From positions 186,001-250,000 of the forward strand of contig NZ_BBLT01000009.1 in the NCBI RefSeq assembly GCF_000775915.1: a stretch of DNA of 64,000 bases, written 5' to 3'. Shown here one piece after another: positions 18,298 through 26,593 of this stretch. The notes under the pieces are model-generated. The model was not told where the DNA came from, did no database searches, and saw only the letters and a list, made by a program, of their open reading frames with translations. The position numbers and the translations under genes were made by a program. This DNA comes from Sporocytophaga myxococcoides (lineage in GTDB: Bacteria; Bacteroidota; Bacteroidia; Cytophagales; Cytophagaceae). How positions within the stretch are numbered: position 1 is the first letter of the stretch; each line of letters begins with the position of its first letter.

Positions 18298-19431
18298 ATG
18301 AGTAAAACAGCCAAAATACTTCTGGCCTCGGTGCTCAAACCGGTAAATGAGACCCGAATGTACGAAAAATTTGCAAAATCATTGCTTAAACTCAATGATG
18401 TGGAAATCCATATTGCCGGATTTTCTCCGACAAAAGATTCAAAGGCTGAAGATAAAATCTTCTTTCACACCTTATTTTCAGAATCCAGATTACACATTTC
18501 CAGAATCGGAGCCCAATTAAAATTATTCAGACTTTTACTTAAAGTAAAACCTCAACTAATGATCATTACTACCTATGAGATTCTGATAGTTAGCATTATA
18601 TACAAATTATTCTCTGGAACTGTATTAATCTATGATATTCAGGAAAATTATTACCGTAATATCCGCTTCACTCCAACTTTCCCTCCTTTCATTCGAAATA
18701 TAATTGCAAGTGGGGTTCGATTTATTGAAATGCTGACAAGGCCATTAATAGATTTTTATTTGCTTGCGGAAAGAAATTACGAATCCGAGTTTTCCTTTTC
18801 CAAAAACAAAAGCTGTATTATTGAGAATAAATTTAAAAATGAGGGAATTAGCCCTGTTTTAAAACAAGAATTAAGGATTAATCCAAAGAGCGGTATTCGA
18901 TTTTTATATTCTGGTACAATTGCTGAAGTTTATGGAATATTTAAAACAATAGAACTTATAATAAAACTCCATGAGTTAAATTCAAATATCACTTTAACCA
19001 TCATAGGGTATTCACCTAAAAAAGAAACACTTAAAGTGGTAAAATCAGAAATTAGAAATTATCCTTTCATCCACCTCCTCGGAGGAGATACACCAGTTGC
19101 CCATTCCGATATCTTAAATGAAATTCACAATTCTGATATAGGAATTCTGAGCTACCTTCCCAATAAAAGCACTGAAAATTGTATTCCAACCAAATTATAC
19201 GAATACCTCTCATTGTATCTTCCAATGATCATTCCTCCGAATCCCATTTGGACTTCAATTACATCCCCATACAATGCATCTGTCACTTTTGATTTCAACA
19301 ACTCTAAACCTGAAGAACTTCTTGAAAATTTAAGTCAACACATTTTTTTTACCTCAAAACCAGAACATACCTCCTGGGATTCTGAAGAAATTAAACTCCT
19401 CCAGATTGTCAAAACCATATTAAACCGCTAA
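18298..19431 (+). CDS. Glycosyltransferase, GT4-like
   Basis: A 377-aa protein from the ATG at 18298; a GTG two codons upstream is a weaker alternative. The N-terminal half has a GT-B-like pattern (KILLASVLKPVNETRMYEKF, LIYDIQENYYRNI). The C-terminal half has IRFLYSGTIAEVYGIFKTIELI and the nucleotide-sugar region DIGILSYLPNKSTENCIPTKLYEYLSL, with the E-x-x-x-x-x-P-x-K-x-x-E pattern of family 4 enzymes. It probably adds a sugar to a cell-surface glycan. It shares a 43-base divergent promoter region with dapD. Confidence 0.8.
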   Translation: MSKTAKILLASVLKPVNETRMYEKFAKSLLKLNDVEIHIAGFSPTKDSKAEDKIFFHTLFSESRLHISRIGAQLKLFRLLLKVKPQLMIITTYEILIVSIIYKLFSGTVLIYDIQENYYRNIRFTPTFPPFIRNIIASGVRFIEMLTRPLIDFYLLAERNYESEFSFSKNKSCIIENKFKNEGISPVLKQELRINPKSGIRFLYSGTIAEVYGIFKTIELIIKLHELNSNITLTIIGYSPKKETLKVVKSEIRNYPFIHLLGGDTPVAHSDILNEIHNSDIGILSYLPNKSTENCIPTKLYEYLSLYLPMIIPPNPIWTSITSPYNASVTFDFNNSKPEELLENLSQHIFFTSKPEHTSWDSEEIKLLQIVKTILNR

Positions 19432-19464
19432 AAGCAAACACAATACAATAAATCTAAATTTTTT

Positions 19465-19480
19465 TTTAGGCAAACCTAAA
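19465..19480. promoter_or_regulatory. DtxR/MntR-type operator palindrome
   Basis: TTTAGGCAAACCTAAA is a perfect 6-4-6 palindrome of the kind bound by manganese or iron repressors of the DtxR/MntR family. It lies immediately upstream of the TAnnTTTG box at 19487, in the -33 to -7 spacer of the mntR-like gene's promoter, so metal-loaded repressor bound there would block its own operon. Confidence 0.75.
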
Positions 19481-19486
19481 TTATTG

Positions 19487-19494
19487 TATATTTG
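19487..19494 (+). promoter_or_regulatory. -7 promoter box of the metal-transport operon
   Basis: TATATTTG fits TAnnTTTG and lies 20 bases before the mntR-like ATG. A run of Ts at 19459-19467 supplies a possible -33 region. Confidence 0.55.
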
Positions 19495-19514
19495 TATTAC
19501 AATTAGGCTGAATC

Positions 19515-20177
19515 ATGCTGCTGAGTTATACTGAAGAAAACTACCTTAAAGCGATTTACCACCTTTCCGAGGATGGCAAATTTGACGTTTCAACAAATGC
19601 CATTTCAGATGCTTTAAATACCAAGCCCGCATCTGTTAGTGATATGCTCAAAAAACTTTCGCAGAAAGAAGTCATTAACTACATAAAATATCAAGGTGTT
19701 TCATTAACACCAAGTGGCCTAAAGATCGCTTTACAGATAATTCGCAAACACAGGCTTTGGGAAGTTTTTCTGGTAGAGAAGTTAAATTTTAACTGGGATG
19801 AAGTTCATGAAATTGCAGAACAACTTGAGCACATTCAATCTAACTTGCTCATAGAGAGGCTAGATGAATTCTTAGGCTTCCCTCCTTTTGATCCTCATGG
19901 AGACCCGATTCCTAATGGGCGGGGAGAAATGAAAGCAAAGAAACATACTCCTTTATCAGAGACGGATTTACATAACCAGGGAAAAGTAATAGGATTGAAA
20001 GAGACCTCCCCTTTATTTCTTCAATATCTTGATAAAGCGGGAATTTATATAGGGGCAAAAATTAAGGTAATGGACAAAATTGAATTTGACGGTTCTCTAG
20101 AAATCCTGATTGATAATAAAAAAACGATACTTGTCTCAAATGAAGTAGCCAAAAACATTCTCATCGCAGAATCATGA
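19515..20177 (+). CDS. mntR: DtxR/MntR family metal-dependent repressor
   Basis: A 220-aa regulator. Residues 1-65 are a winged helix (YTEENYLKAIYHLSEDGKFDVSTNAIS, then NTKPASVSDMLKKLSQKEVINY). About 66-140 is the metal-binding dimerisation domain (RKHRLWEVFLVEKL, with DEVHEIAEQLEHI and FPPFDPHGDPIP). The C-terminus (about 150-215) is a FeoA/SH3-like domain. It represses uptake genes when loaded with Mn(II) or Fe(II). The operator upstream and the four-base overlap with the binding-protein gene make autoregulation of the whole operon very likely. Metal identity (manganese) is inferred from family. Confidence 0.9.
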   Translation: MLLSYTEENYLKAIYHLSEDGKFDVSTNAISDALNTKPASVSDMLKKLSQKEVINYIKYQGVSLTPSGLKIALQIIRKHRLWEVFLVEKLNFNWDEVHEIAEQLEHIQSNLLIERLDEFLGFPPFDPHGDPIPNGRGEMKAKKHTPLSETDLHNQGKVIGLKETSPLFLQYLDKAGIYIGAKIKVMDKIEFDGSLEILIDNKKTILVSNEVAKNILIAES

Positions 20178-21103
20178 AAAAATACAATTACACTCTATTC
20201 ACAATATTTTTCATAGTCTTTTCAGGATCCATTTTTTCCTGTTCTGACAAAGCTCCCCAAAAGAAGAAAAAACTATTAATTGTAACAACAACAGGTATGA
20301 TTGCAGATGCAGTAAAAAACATTGCTGACACCTCTGCAGATGTTGTTGCGCTCATGGGACCAGGGGTTGATCCGCATCTTTATAAGGCTACTCATGGAGA
20401 TCTTGAGAAGCTTTCGGAAGCAGATATTATCTTCTATAATGGTTTGCACCTTGAGGGGAAAATGGCAGAAATTCTGGAAAAGCTAGCCAAAACAAAACCT
20501 GTAATTCCGGTTTCCAACGGCATTCCTCATAACCTTCTAATGACTGCTCCTCAATTTGCCAATGCATTTGATCCCCATATTTGGTTTGATGTACATCTCT
20601 GGACAAAATCTGTTGCAGAAATTTATAATAACCTTACAAGGATCAATAATTCGAAAAAAGATTACTACGAGCATAATGCTGCAAAGTATTTAAAACAACT
20701 CGACTCTCTTGATAAGTGGGTAAAACATGAAATTCAGTCTATTCCTCAGGAAAGAAGGGTTTTGATTACGGCACATGATGCTTTCGGATATTTCGGTAAA
20801 GCTTATGCAATTGAGGTAAAAGGTCTCCAAGGTATTTCTACCTCATCTGATTTTGGATTAAATGATATTACCGGCCTTGTAAATTTCATTGTTTCGAGAA
20901 AAATTAAAGCTGTTTTTGTAGAGTCTTCCGTGTCTCCCAAAGCTATCGAAGCAGTAGTGAAAGGAGTAAAAGAAAAAGGACATGAAATCTCAATTGGTGG
21001 CACCTTATACAGTGATGCGATGGGTGCTCAGGGAACATTTGAAGGCACCTATATCGGAATGGTTACCAGCAATGTACAAAAAATCACTTTTGCCCTAAAG
21101 TAA
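20174..21103 (+). CDS. Metal ABC transporter substrate-binding lipoprotein (ZnuA/TroA/MntC class)
   Basis: A 309-aa cluster A-I binding protein. The N-terminal lipobox is SGSIFSC. Metal ligands are visible: His in MGPGVDPHLYKATHGDLEKL, His in NAFDPHIWFDVHLW, the acidic/His region in ITAHDAFGYFGKAY, and the final Asp in GGTLYSDAMG. The family binds Mn or Zn and hands it to the permease. Its start overlaps the repressor stop (ATGA). The His-His-His/Glu-Asp set fits Mn or Zn; regulator type favours Mn. Confidence 0.92.
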   Translation: MKKYNYTLFTIFFIVFSGSIFSCSDKAPQKKKKLLIVTTTGMIADAVKNIADTSADVVALMGPGVDPHLYKATHGDLEKLSEADIIFYNGLHLEGKMAEILEKLAKTKPVIPVSNGIPHNLLMTAPQFANAFDPHIWFDVHLWTKSVAEIYNNLTRINNSKKDYYEHNAAKYLKQLDSLDKWVKHEIQSIPQERRVLITAHDAFGYFGKAYAIEVKGLQGISTSSDFGLNDITGLVNFIVSRKIKAVFVESSVSPKAIEAVVKGVKEKGHEISIGGTLYSDAMGAQGTFEGTYIGMVTSNVQKITFALK

Positions 21104-21125
21104 ACTATAAATATATCAGAACTTT

Positions 21126-21920
21126 ATGATTATTCAGGTTCCAAATCCAATATTAGAAGTCCACGATCTCACAGTGGCATATCATAGGAAACCGGTTTTA
21201 TGGGGAGTAGATTTAACCCTGCCAGCAGGCTCTCTTACCGGTATCATTGGTCCTAATGGAGCCGGTAAATCTACACTAATCAAAGCAATTATGGGACTGA
21301 TTCCTCTCAGCAGTGGTTTTGTGAGGTTATTTGGTAAGGAGCTGGACGAAGTGAGGCAAAAAGTGAGCTATGTACCACAAAGAGAATCTGTTGACTGGGA
21401 TTTCCCTGCTTCAGCATTGGATGTTGTACTAATGGGAAGGTATAGTCAGATCGGATTATTTAATAGGCCAAGGAAAGCAGATAAAGAAGTTGCGATGGAG
21501 TGTCTTAGAAAAGTAGGTCTTGAAAATTTTGCAAACAGACAGATTTCTCAACTTTCAGGAGGTCAGCAACAAAGGGTGTTTCTAGCCAGAGCTCTGGCTC
21601 AGGATGCAGACATTTATTTTATGGACGAGCCATTTGCAGGAGTAGATGCTGCGACAGAAGCTGCAATCATTGAGATTCTCAGGAATATGACAACATCCGG
21701 AAAAACAGTAGTTGTTGTGCATCATGATTTACAGTCTGCCATCACCTATTTTAACTGGGTTTTATTATTAAATATGCGCTTAGTCGCTTCTGGCCCGACA
21801 GAGAAAGTATTCACTCAGGACCTTCTACAAGAAACCTATGGAGGAAAACTAACTGTACTGGCCAAAGTCGGCGATTTGCTGGAGAAACAGCAATTTCCGT
21901 CCCGAGAGGATAAAGCTTAA
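21126..21920 (+). CDS. Metal ABC transporter ATP-binding protein
   Basis: A 264-aa ABC ATPase. Walker A GPNGAGKST is near residue 42, the Q-loop in VSYVPQRESVDWDFP, the signature LSGGQQQR near 138, Walker B DIYFMDEPF and the switch His in VVVHHDLQS. The WDFP after the Q-loop is usual in Mn/Zn transporters. It powers the two membrane permeases encoded downstream. Confidence 0.94.
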   Translation: MIIQVPNPILEVHDLTVAYHRKPVLWGVDLTLPAGSLTGIIGPNGAGKSTLIKAIMGLIPLSSGFVRLFGKELDEVRQKVSYVPQRESVDWDFPASALDVVLMGRYSQIGLFNRPRKADKEVAMECLRKVGLENFANRQISQLSGGQQQRVFLARALAQDADIYFMDEPFAGVDAATEAAIIEILRNMTTSGKTVVVVHHDLQSAITYFNWVLLLNMRLVASGPTEKVFTQDLLQETYGGKLTVLAKVGDLLEKQQFPSREDKA

Positions 21921-22108
21921 AGCCTAAAGTTGAAAGTAAAAAGTTGAAAGTTGAAAGTTGAAGTGTTTACACATGAAAATAGCAACAATAGGATATGCAA
22001 ATGATAGAAATGAATCTAGCTTCTTTATGACATTTTACAAGATGGCTTTAAATTAATATTATTAAACTAAATGACTTTAAGCTTTAAGCTTTCAACTTTA
22101 AGCTTCAT
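21917..22108. repeat. Inverted pair of short tandem repeats in the transporter operon
   Basis: After the ATPase gene, AAAGTTGAAAGT-type units repeat four times (about 21925-21962). Near the next gene, the complement CTTTAAGCTTTAAGCTTTCAACTTT appears (about 22076-22104). Together they form an interrupted inverted repeat spanning nearly the whole 193-bp spacer, the only long gap in the operon. No gene is seen between them. Confidence 0.6.
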
Positions 22109-22113
22109 AACAT

Positions 22114-23406
22114 ATGAAATTCTTTGAATTCTTCTCATTTACTGATCCTAATATAAGATATGTTGTAGCAGGTTCGATACTTATGACCGTCTGCTCAGCG
22201 GTAGTGGGATGTTTTACATTTCTGAGAAAAAGAGCTTTGATCGGTGATGCTGTTGCCCATTCTGTATTGCCTGGAGTTTGCCTCTCTTTTTTATTAACCG
22301 GGGATAAAAATCCATTTGTACTTTTAATAGGTGCTTTTATTACTGGTGGACTAAGCATTTTTCTGGTAGAATTTATTTCGTCCAAAACCAAACTTAAAGA
22401 AGATAGTGCAATTGGTATAGTCCTTTCTGTTTTTTTCGGAATCGGGATTTTATTACTGACAGCTATTCAGCATGGCGGAAACGCCAACCAAAGTGGGTTA
22501 GACAGCTTTTTATTTGGAAAAGCAGCCTCCATTCTCCCGGAGGATCTTTATAGCTTTGGACTTGTAGGTATCATACTACTAATCGGTGTATTTTTCTTTT
22601 TTAAAGAATTTACCCTCATTTCGTTTGACAGAAATTTTGCAGAGGCAATAGGATTACCAGTAAAAATGCTGGAATTTATGCTCACATCTATTACTGTACT
22701 GGCTGTAGTTACCGGCATTCAGGCGGTCGGAGTGGTTTTAATGGCTGCTATGCTCATTACACCTGCCGCCGCTGCAAGGTATTGGACTCATAACCTGACC
22801 ATTATGATGCTGGTGGCGGCAATGATGGGTGCTTTTTCCGGGATTTTCGGTGCATACATCTCTTACCTTGCTCCTTCCATGCCAACGGGCCCCTGGATCG
22901 TAATGGTAATTTCCATGATCGCCATTATATCCTTTACTTTCGCTCCTGTCAAGGGTGTATTTGCAAGACTGCGCAAACAAATAAAGAACCAGAAACAAAT
23001 CACAGACGAAAATATTCTGAAGCTTTTCTTTCAGTTGGGAGAAAAAGATCAGGACTTCTTTACACAAAGATCCATTCATACCTTGCTTGAGAGAAGACCA
23101 ATGCGAAAGGACCATTTGAAAAATGGACTTGCCAGGTTAACCGAACAAGGTTTTCTTAATAAAACTAAGGATCATTGGAAATTTACAGAAGCTGGAAAAG
23201 CAAAAGGTCAAAGAATAGCAAGATTACACAGGCTCTGGGAATTATACCTGACACAATATCTTCAGCTTGCACCTGATCATGTACATGATGATGCTGAAAC
23301 TATTGAACACATCATTACTCCGGAACTGGAATCTAAAATATTGGAACAGTTGCAGTATCCCAAAGTGGATCCTCATGATACCAAAATCCCTTATAAAGAT
23401 TTTTAA
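22114..23406 (+). CDS. Metal ABC transporter permease fused to a DtxR-like C-terminal domain
   Basis: A 430-aa protein. Residues 1-285 form an ABC-3 family permease with about eight membrane helices (MTVCSAVVGCFTFLRKRALIGDAVAHSVLPG near the start, GVVLMAAMLITPAAAARYW later). Residues about 300-430 are soluble and resemble a winged helix plus DtxR dimerisation domain (MRKDHLKNGLARLTEQGFLNKT, then ARLHRLWELYLTQYLQLAPDHVHDDAETIEHI, ending YPKVDPHDTKIPY). That tail parallels the repressor in the same operon and carries its His/Asp/Glu metal-ligand pattern. It may sense cytoplasmic metal at the transporter (inference). Confidence 0.88.
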   Translation: MKFFEFFSFTDPNIRYVVAGSILMTVCSAVVGCFTFLRKRALIGDAVAHSVLPGVCLSFLLTGDKNPFVLLIGAFITGGLSIFLVEFISSKTKLKEDSAIGIVLSVFFGIGILLLTAIQHGGNANQSGLDSFLFGKAASILPEDLYSFGLVGIILLIGVFFFFKEFTLISFDRNFAEAIGLPVKMLEFMLTSITVLAVVTGIQAVGVVLMAAMLITPAAAARYWTHNLTIMMLVAAMMGAFSGIFGAYISYLAPSMPTGPWIVMVISMIAIISFTFAPVKGVFARLRKQIKNQKQITDENILKLFFQLGEKDQDFFTQRSIHTLLERRPMRKDHLKNGLARLTEQGFLNKTKDHWKFTEAGKAKGQRIARLHRLWELYLTQYLQLAPDHVHDDAETIEHIITPELESKILEQLQYPKVDPHDTKIPYKDF

Positions 23407-23462
23407 GTAGATAGGAATGAATGAAATTATAAATTAAAGAAAAAATCAATTAGAAGAAAAAC

Positions 23463-24383
23463 ATGTCTTCATTTTGGATTATACTTACAGGAGCCTTAGT
23501 TGCAGTAACCTGCAGTCTGCTAGGTTGCTACCTGATACTAAGAAGAATGGCCATGGTAGGTGATGCCATTTCGCATGCCGTACTTCCAGGTATTGTTCTG
23601 GCATTCCTGATTTCCGGATCCAGACAAACCATTCCAATGCTTATTGGTGCAGGTATTCTTGGTATTCTTACCACTTTTCTTATAGAATTCCTTCATAAAA
23701 AAGCGAGGTTACAAGAGGATGCCTCCATTGGCGTAACCTTTACTTGGTTGTTTGCTCTAGGCGTAATCCTGATTTCGGTTTTTGCCAATAAAGTTGATAT
23801 AGACCAGGAATGTGTTTTATATGGGGAAATAGCCTATGTGCCACTAGATGTTTGGATAACAGATTCCGGATTAAACCTTGGTCCTCAAGCCATCTGGATC
23901 ATGGGAAGCATACTTGTGCTGGTATTGATTACAATTTTAACATCCTATAAGGAATTGCTGGTGACCACTTTTGATCCGTCCTATGCTGCAGCTATTGGTT
24001 ATAGTACAGCTTTGTGGCACTATATTCTTATGAGTATGGTATCCCTGGCAACAGTTGCCAGCTTTGAATCTGTGGGTGCTATTCTGGTAGTAGCTTTTTT
24101 GATTGTTCCGGCAGCAACTGCTTACCTTCTTACAGATCGTTTTGAATTAATGCTTGTTTGGGCTGGAATATTCGGAATTTTAAGTTCTATTTCGGGTTAT
24201 GTTCTTGCTACTCAAATTGACGGCTCTATTGCTGGTGCGATGGCAACAATGACAGGAGTTATATTTGCTCTTGCCTTTATATTTTCGCCAAGGTATGGGC
24301 TTTTCAGGAAAAAAAACCAAACTTACAAAACTGGAATGATCATTGAGGAGAGCAAAGGAAGGATTTCTTTTAAAAATCAGTAA
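23463..24383 (+). CDS. Metal ABC transporter permease, second subunit
   Basis: A 306-aa ABC-3 family permease with eight or so helices. The N-terminus has LVAVTCSLLGCYLILRRMAMVGDAISHAVLPGIVLAF; the EAA-like region is ESVGAILVVAFLIVPAATAYLL. It ends with a basic cytoplasmic tail and lacks the DtxR-like extension of its partner. The two permeases should form a heterodimer with the ATPase and binding protein encoded upstream. Confidence 0.92.
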   Translation: MSSFWIILTGALVAVTCSLLGCYLILRRMAMVGDAISHAVLPGIVLAFLISGSRQTIPMLIGAGILGILTTFLIEFLHKKARLQEDASIGVTFTWLFALGVILISVFANKVDIDQECVLYGEIAYVPLDVWITDSGLNLGPQAIWIMGSILVLVLITILTSYKELLVTTFDPSYAAAIGYSTALWHYILMSMVSLATVASFESVGAILVVAFLIVPAATAYLLTDRFELMLVWAGIFGILSSISGYVLATQIDGSIAGAMATMTGVIFALAFIFSPRYGLFRKKNQTYKTGMIIEESKGRISFKNQ

Positions 24384-24477
24384 TAATCCCGGTCAAATGG
24401 GATTGTCAAACAGGTTTATTAAAAACTAAATCCCTAAAATTTCGGTTACCTAAAGAGTTTTTTCTAAATATATCTAA

Positions 24478-25032
24478 ATGAAAAAAGTACTTATAATTTC
24501 TGCACTTTCTATTTGCATTTCCCTTACAGGATTTACTATTCTCCATAAGCCAATTGTTAATGCGACCAGCATTTCATTGGAACATCCCACTAAAAATGAA
24601 GGAGTTAATTGGTTAAGTTATGATGAGGCAATTAAACTGAATGCTAAAAAGCCAAGGAAAATATTTATAGATGTTTATACTGACTGGTGCGGATGGTGTA
24701 AAAAGATGGATAAAGCCACATTGAGCGATCCGAAAATTGCCGAGTATCTGAATAAAAAATATTACGCTGTAAAACTGAATGCAGAAAGCGGCAAAATGAT
24801 AAAATACAAAGGAAAAGATATTTCAGAAAGAGACCTTGCCAGAACTATCTTTAATGCAACCGGTTACCCTACTACTGTATATCTCGACAGCAATGAAAAC
24901 CTCCTTTCTCCTGTTCCAGGCTATTTGGATGTTGATATTTTGGATAAAATTTTACATTATTACGGAGAGGAACACTATAAGACAAAAACCTGGGAGCAAT
25001 TTCAGCAGTCTTACAGTCCCGATGCCAACTAA
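24478..25032 (+). CDS. Exported thioredoxin-like protein (WCGWCK active site)
   Basis: A 184-aa protein with a signal peptide or anchor (ISALSICISLTGFTILH). The thioredoxin fold follows: FIDVYTDWCGWCKKMDK with the redox pair Cys71/Cys74, and the cis-Pro loop in NATGYPTTVYLD. It most resembles the thioredoxin_7/DUF255-like group of Bacteroidota, probably active in periplasmic thiol exchange. No partner is obvious; mnmE follows after ten bases. Confidence 0.85.
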   Translation: MKKVLIISALSICISLTGFTILHKPIVNATSISLEHPTKNEGVNWLSYDEAIKLNAKKPRKIFIDVYTDWCGWCKKMDKATLSDPKIAEYLNKKYYAVKLNAESGKMIKYKGKDISERDLARTIFNATGYPTTVYLDSNENLLSPVPGYLDVDILDKILHYYGEEHYKTKTWEQFQQSYSPDAN

Positions 25033-25042
25033 CCCCATTTAA

Positions 25043-26425
25043 GTGGAACCTCATAGTAGAAACATAGAAAGTGAAGATACAATTGCCGCTCTTGCCACCG
25101 CTTCAGGTGTAGGGGCTATTGCGGTAATCAGGATATCCGGCAAAGATGCCATTCCTGTAACACAAAAGATATTTAAAGGTAAGGATTTAGCAACTGCAGC
25201 ATCGCACACCATTCATTTCGGAACTATACGAGATGGAGATAAAATTTTAGATGAAGTAGTTGTTTCTCTTTTTAAAGGACCAAACTCTTTTACCAGAGAG
25301 GATGTCATTGAAATCTCCTGCCACGGTTCAGAGTATATTGTAAAACAACTCCTTCAACTACTGATCAGAAATGGTGTAAGGCTTGCCAAACCAGGTGAGT
25401 TTACCAAAAGAGCTTTCTTAAACGGTCGTTTCGACCTTGCTCAGGCAGAAGCTATTGCAGACCTTATATATTCTGAGACTGAAGCTGCGCACCAGGCAGC
25501 GATGAATCAGATGAGAGGTGGTTTTTCCCTCGAAATAAAAAAACTGAGAGAACAACTCATCAACTTTGCATCTCTGATAGAACTGGAGCTGGACTTCAGT
25601 GAAGAAGATGTTGAGTTTGCGGACAGATCTCAATTAAAGAGCCTTATTTATGAAATTAAAAGAGTAATTGATCATCTGATCAGCTCTTTTGATGTTGGTA
25701 ATGTTATAAAAAACGGTGTACCAACTGTTATTGCCGGAAAGCCCAATGCGGGTAAATCCACGCTTCTCAATGTATTGCTCAATGAAGAAAGAGCGATAGT
25801 TTCTGAAATACCAGGTACTACCCGCGACTTTATTGAGGATGAAATGGTGTTGGAAGGAATTCGTTTTCGTTTTATTGACACTGCTGGTTTGAGGGATTCA
25901 TCTGATAAGATCGAATCAATAGGTATTGAGCGCACCAAACAAAAGATGAAGCAGGCCAGCCTCATCATTTATTTGTTTGATGTTAATTCTACTTCAGAAA
26001 AGGAACTTAAAGAAAACCTGCTTGAATTAAAGAGTTATAATATCCCCCTTGTAGTAGTAGGCAACAAGATTGACAAGGATAAATCCAATATTATTGAATT
26101 CAGAAACTTTGATGGCATCATTTTTATATCAGCTGCAATGAAGGTGGGCATTGAAGAATTAAAAAACAATCTTGTGGAAATGGTAAACTTCGCCAACTTT
26201 AAGACCGGTAACGTGATTGTCACCAATGTTCGTCACTACGAAAGTCTTATCAAGTCAAGAGATGCCTTAAAAGCTGCTTTAGAGGCATTAGACGACGGTA
26301 TCTCGGGCGAGCTTCTTGCTCAGGACATACGGAGCTCTTTGATTTATCTTGGAGAGATTACCGGAGAAATAACTACAGACGATTTACTAGGAAATATTTT
26401 TAGTAAGTTCTGTATCGGAAAGTAA
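25043..26425 (+). CDS. mnmE: tRNA uridine-5-carboxymethylaminomethyl modification GTPase
   Basis: A 460-aa GTPase that, with MnmG, modifies wobble uridine 34 in some tRNAs. The folate-binding N-terminal domain starts DTIAALATASGVGAIAVIRISG. The helical domain contains the GTPase: G1 GKPNAGKST (about 233), G2 PGTTRDFIED, G3 DTAGL, G4 GNKID. The C-terminus ends FCIGK, the conserved K-loop/zinc-less Cys motif. The start is GTG; no in-frame ATG lies close by. The last codons are part of the att core of a mobile element, yet the protein end is preserved, as is typical of 3'-end target genes. Confidence 0.96.
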   Translation: MEPHSRNIESEDTIAALATASGVGAIAVIRISGKDAIPVTQKIFKGKDLATAASHTIHFGTIRDGDKILDEVVVSLFKGPNSFTREDVIEISCHGSEYIVKQLLQLLIRNGVRLAKPGEFTKRAFLNGRFDLAQAEAIADLIYSETEAAHQAAMNQMRGGFSLEIKKLREQLINFASLIELELDFSEEDVEFADRSQLKSLIYEIKRVIDHLISSFDVGNVIKNGVPTVIAGKPNAGKSTLLNVLLNEERAIVSEIPGTTRDFIEDEMVLEGIRFRFIDTAGLRDSSDKIESIGIERTKQKMKQASLIIYLFDVNSTSEKELKENLLELKSYNIPLVVVGNKIDKDKSNIIEFRNFDGIIFISAAMKVGIEELKNNLVEMVNFANFKTGNVIVTNVRHYESLIKSRDALKAALEALDDGISGELLAQDIRSSLIYLGEITGEITTDDLLGNIFSKFCIGK

Positions 26426-26426
26426 G
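26411..26426. other. attL core, direct-repeat copy 1
   Basis: TGTATCGGAAAGTAAG covers the last codons of mnmE (Cys-Ile-Gly-Lys-stop). Similarity to the right copy continues as TATGAAAACAAA versus CATCAAAACAAA. As I recall, the SGI1 core is TTCTGTATCGGTAAGTAA or close to it, which this site nearly matches because MnmE's end is conserved. Confidence 0.85.
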
Positions 26427-26530
26427 TATGAAAACAAATGAAAGTAAATGAAAACAAACACCTGATTTACAGTTTGTTATGAAAAATATTTTCATACTTT
26501 TGGTTGACTCTTTCATTTAAGTACCCGTAC

Positions 26531-26578
26531 TTTGTTACTAATTTGTTACTATTTATTCATTAGTAACAAATAGTAACA
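26531..26578. repeat. Arm-type recombinase repeats, left end
   Basis: TTTGTTACTA occurs at 26531-26540 and 26542-26551, and its complement TAGTAACAAA at 26561-26570, followed by TAGTAACA at 26571-26578. The two pairs face each other just upstream of the integrase ATG. The same unit appears near the right end at 58981-58998. This layout fits recombinase arm sites and could also autoregulate the integrase. Confidence 0.7.
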
Positions 26579-26593
26579 TAAAACTGGTAAAAT

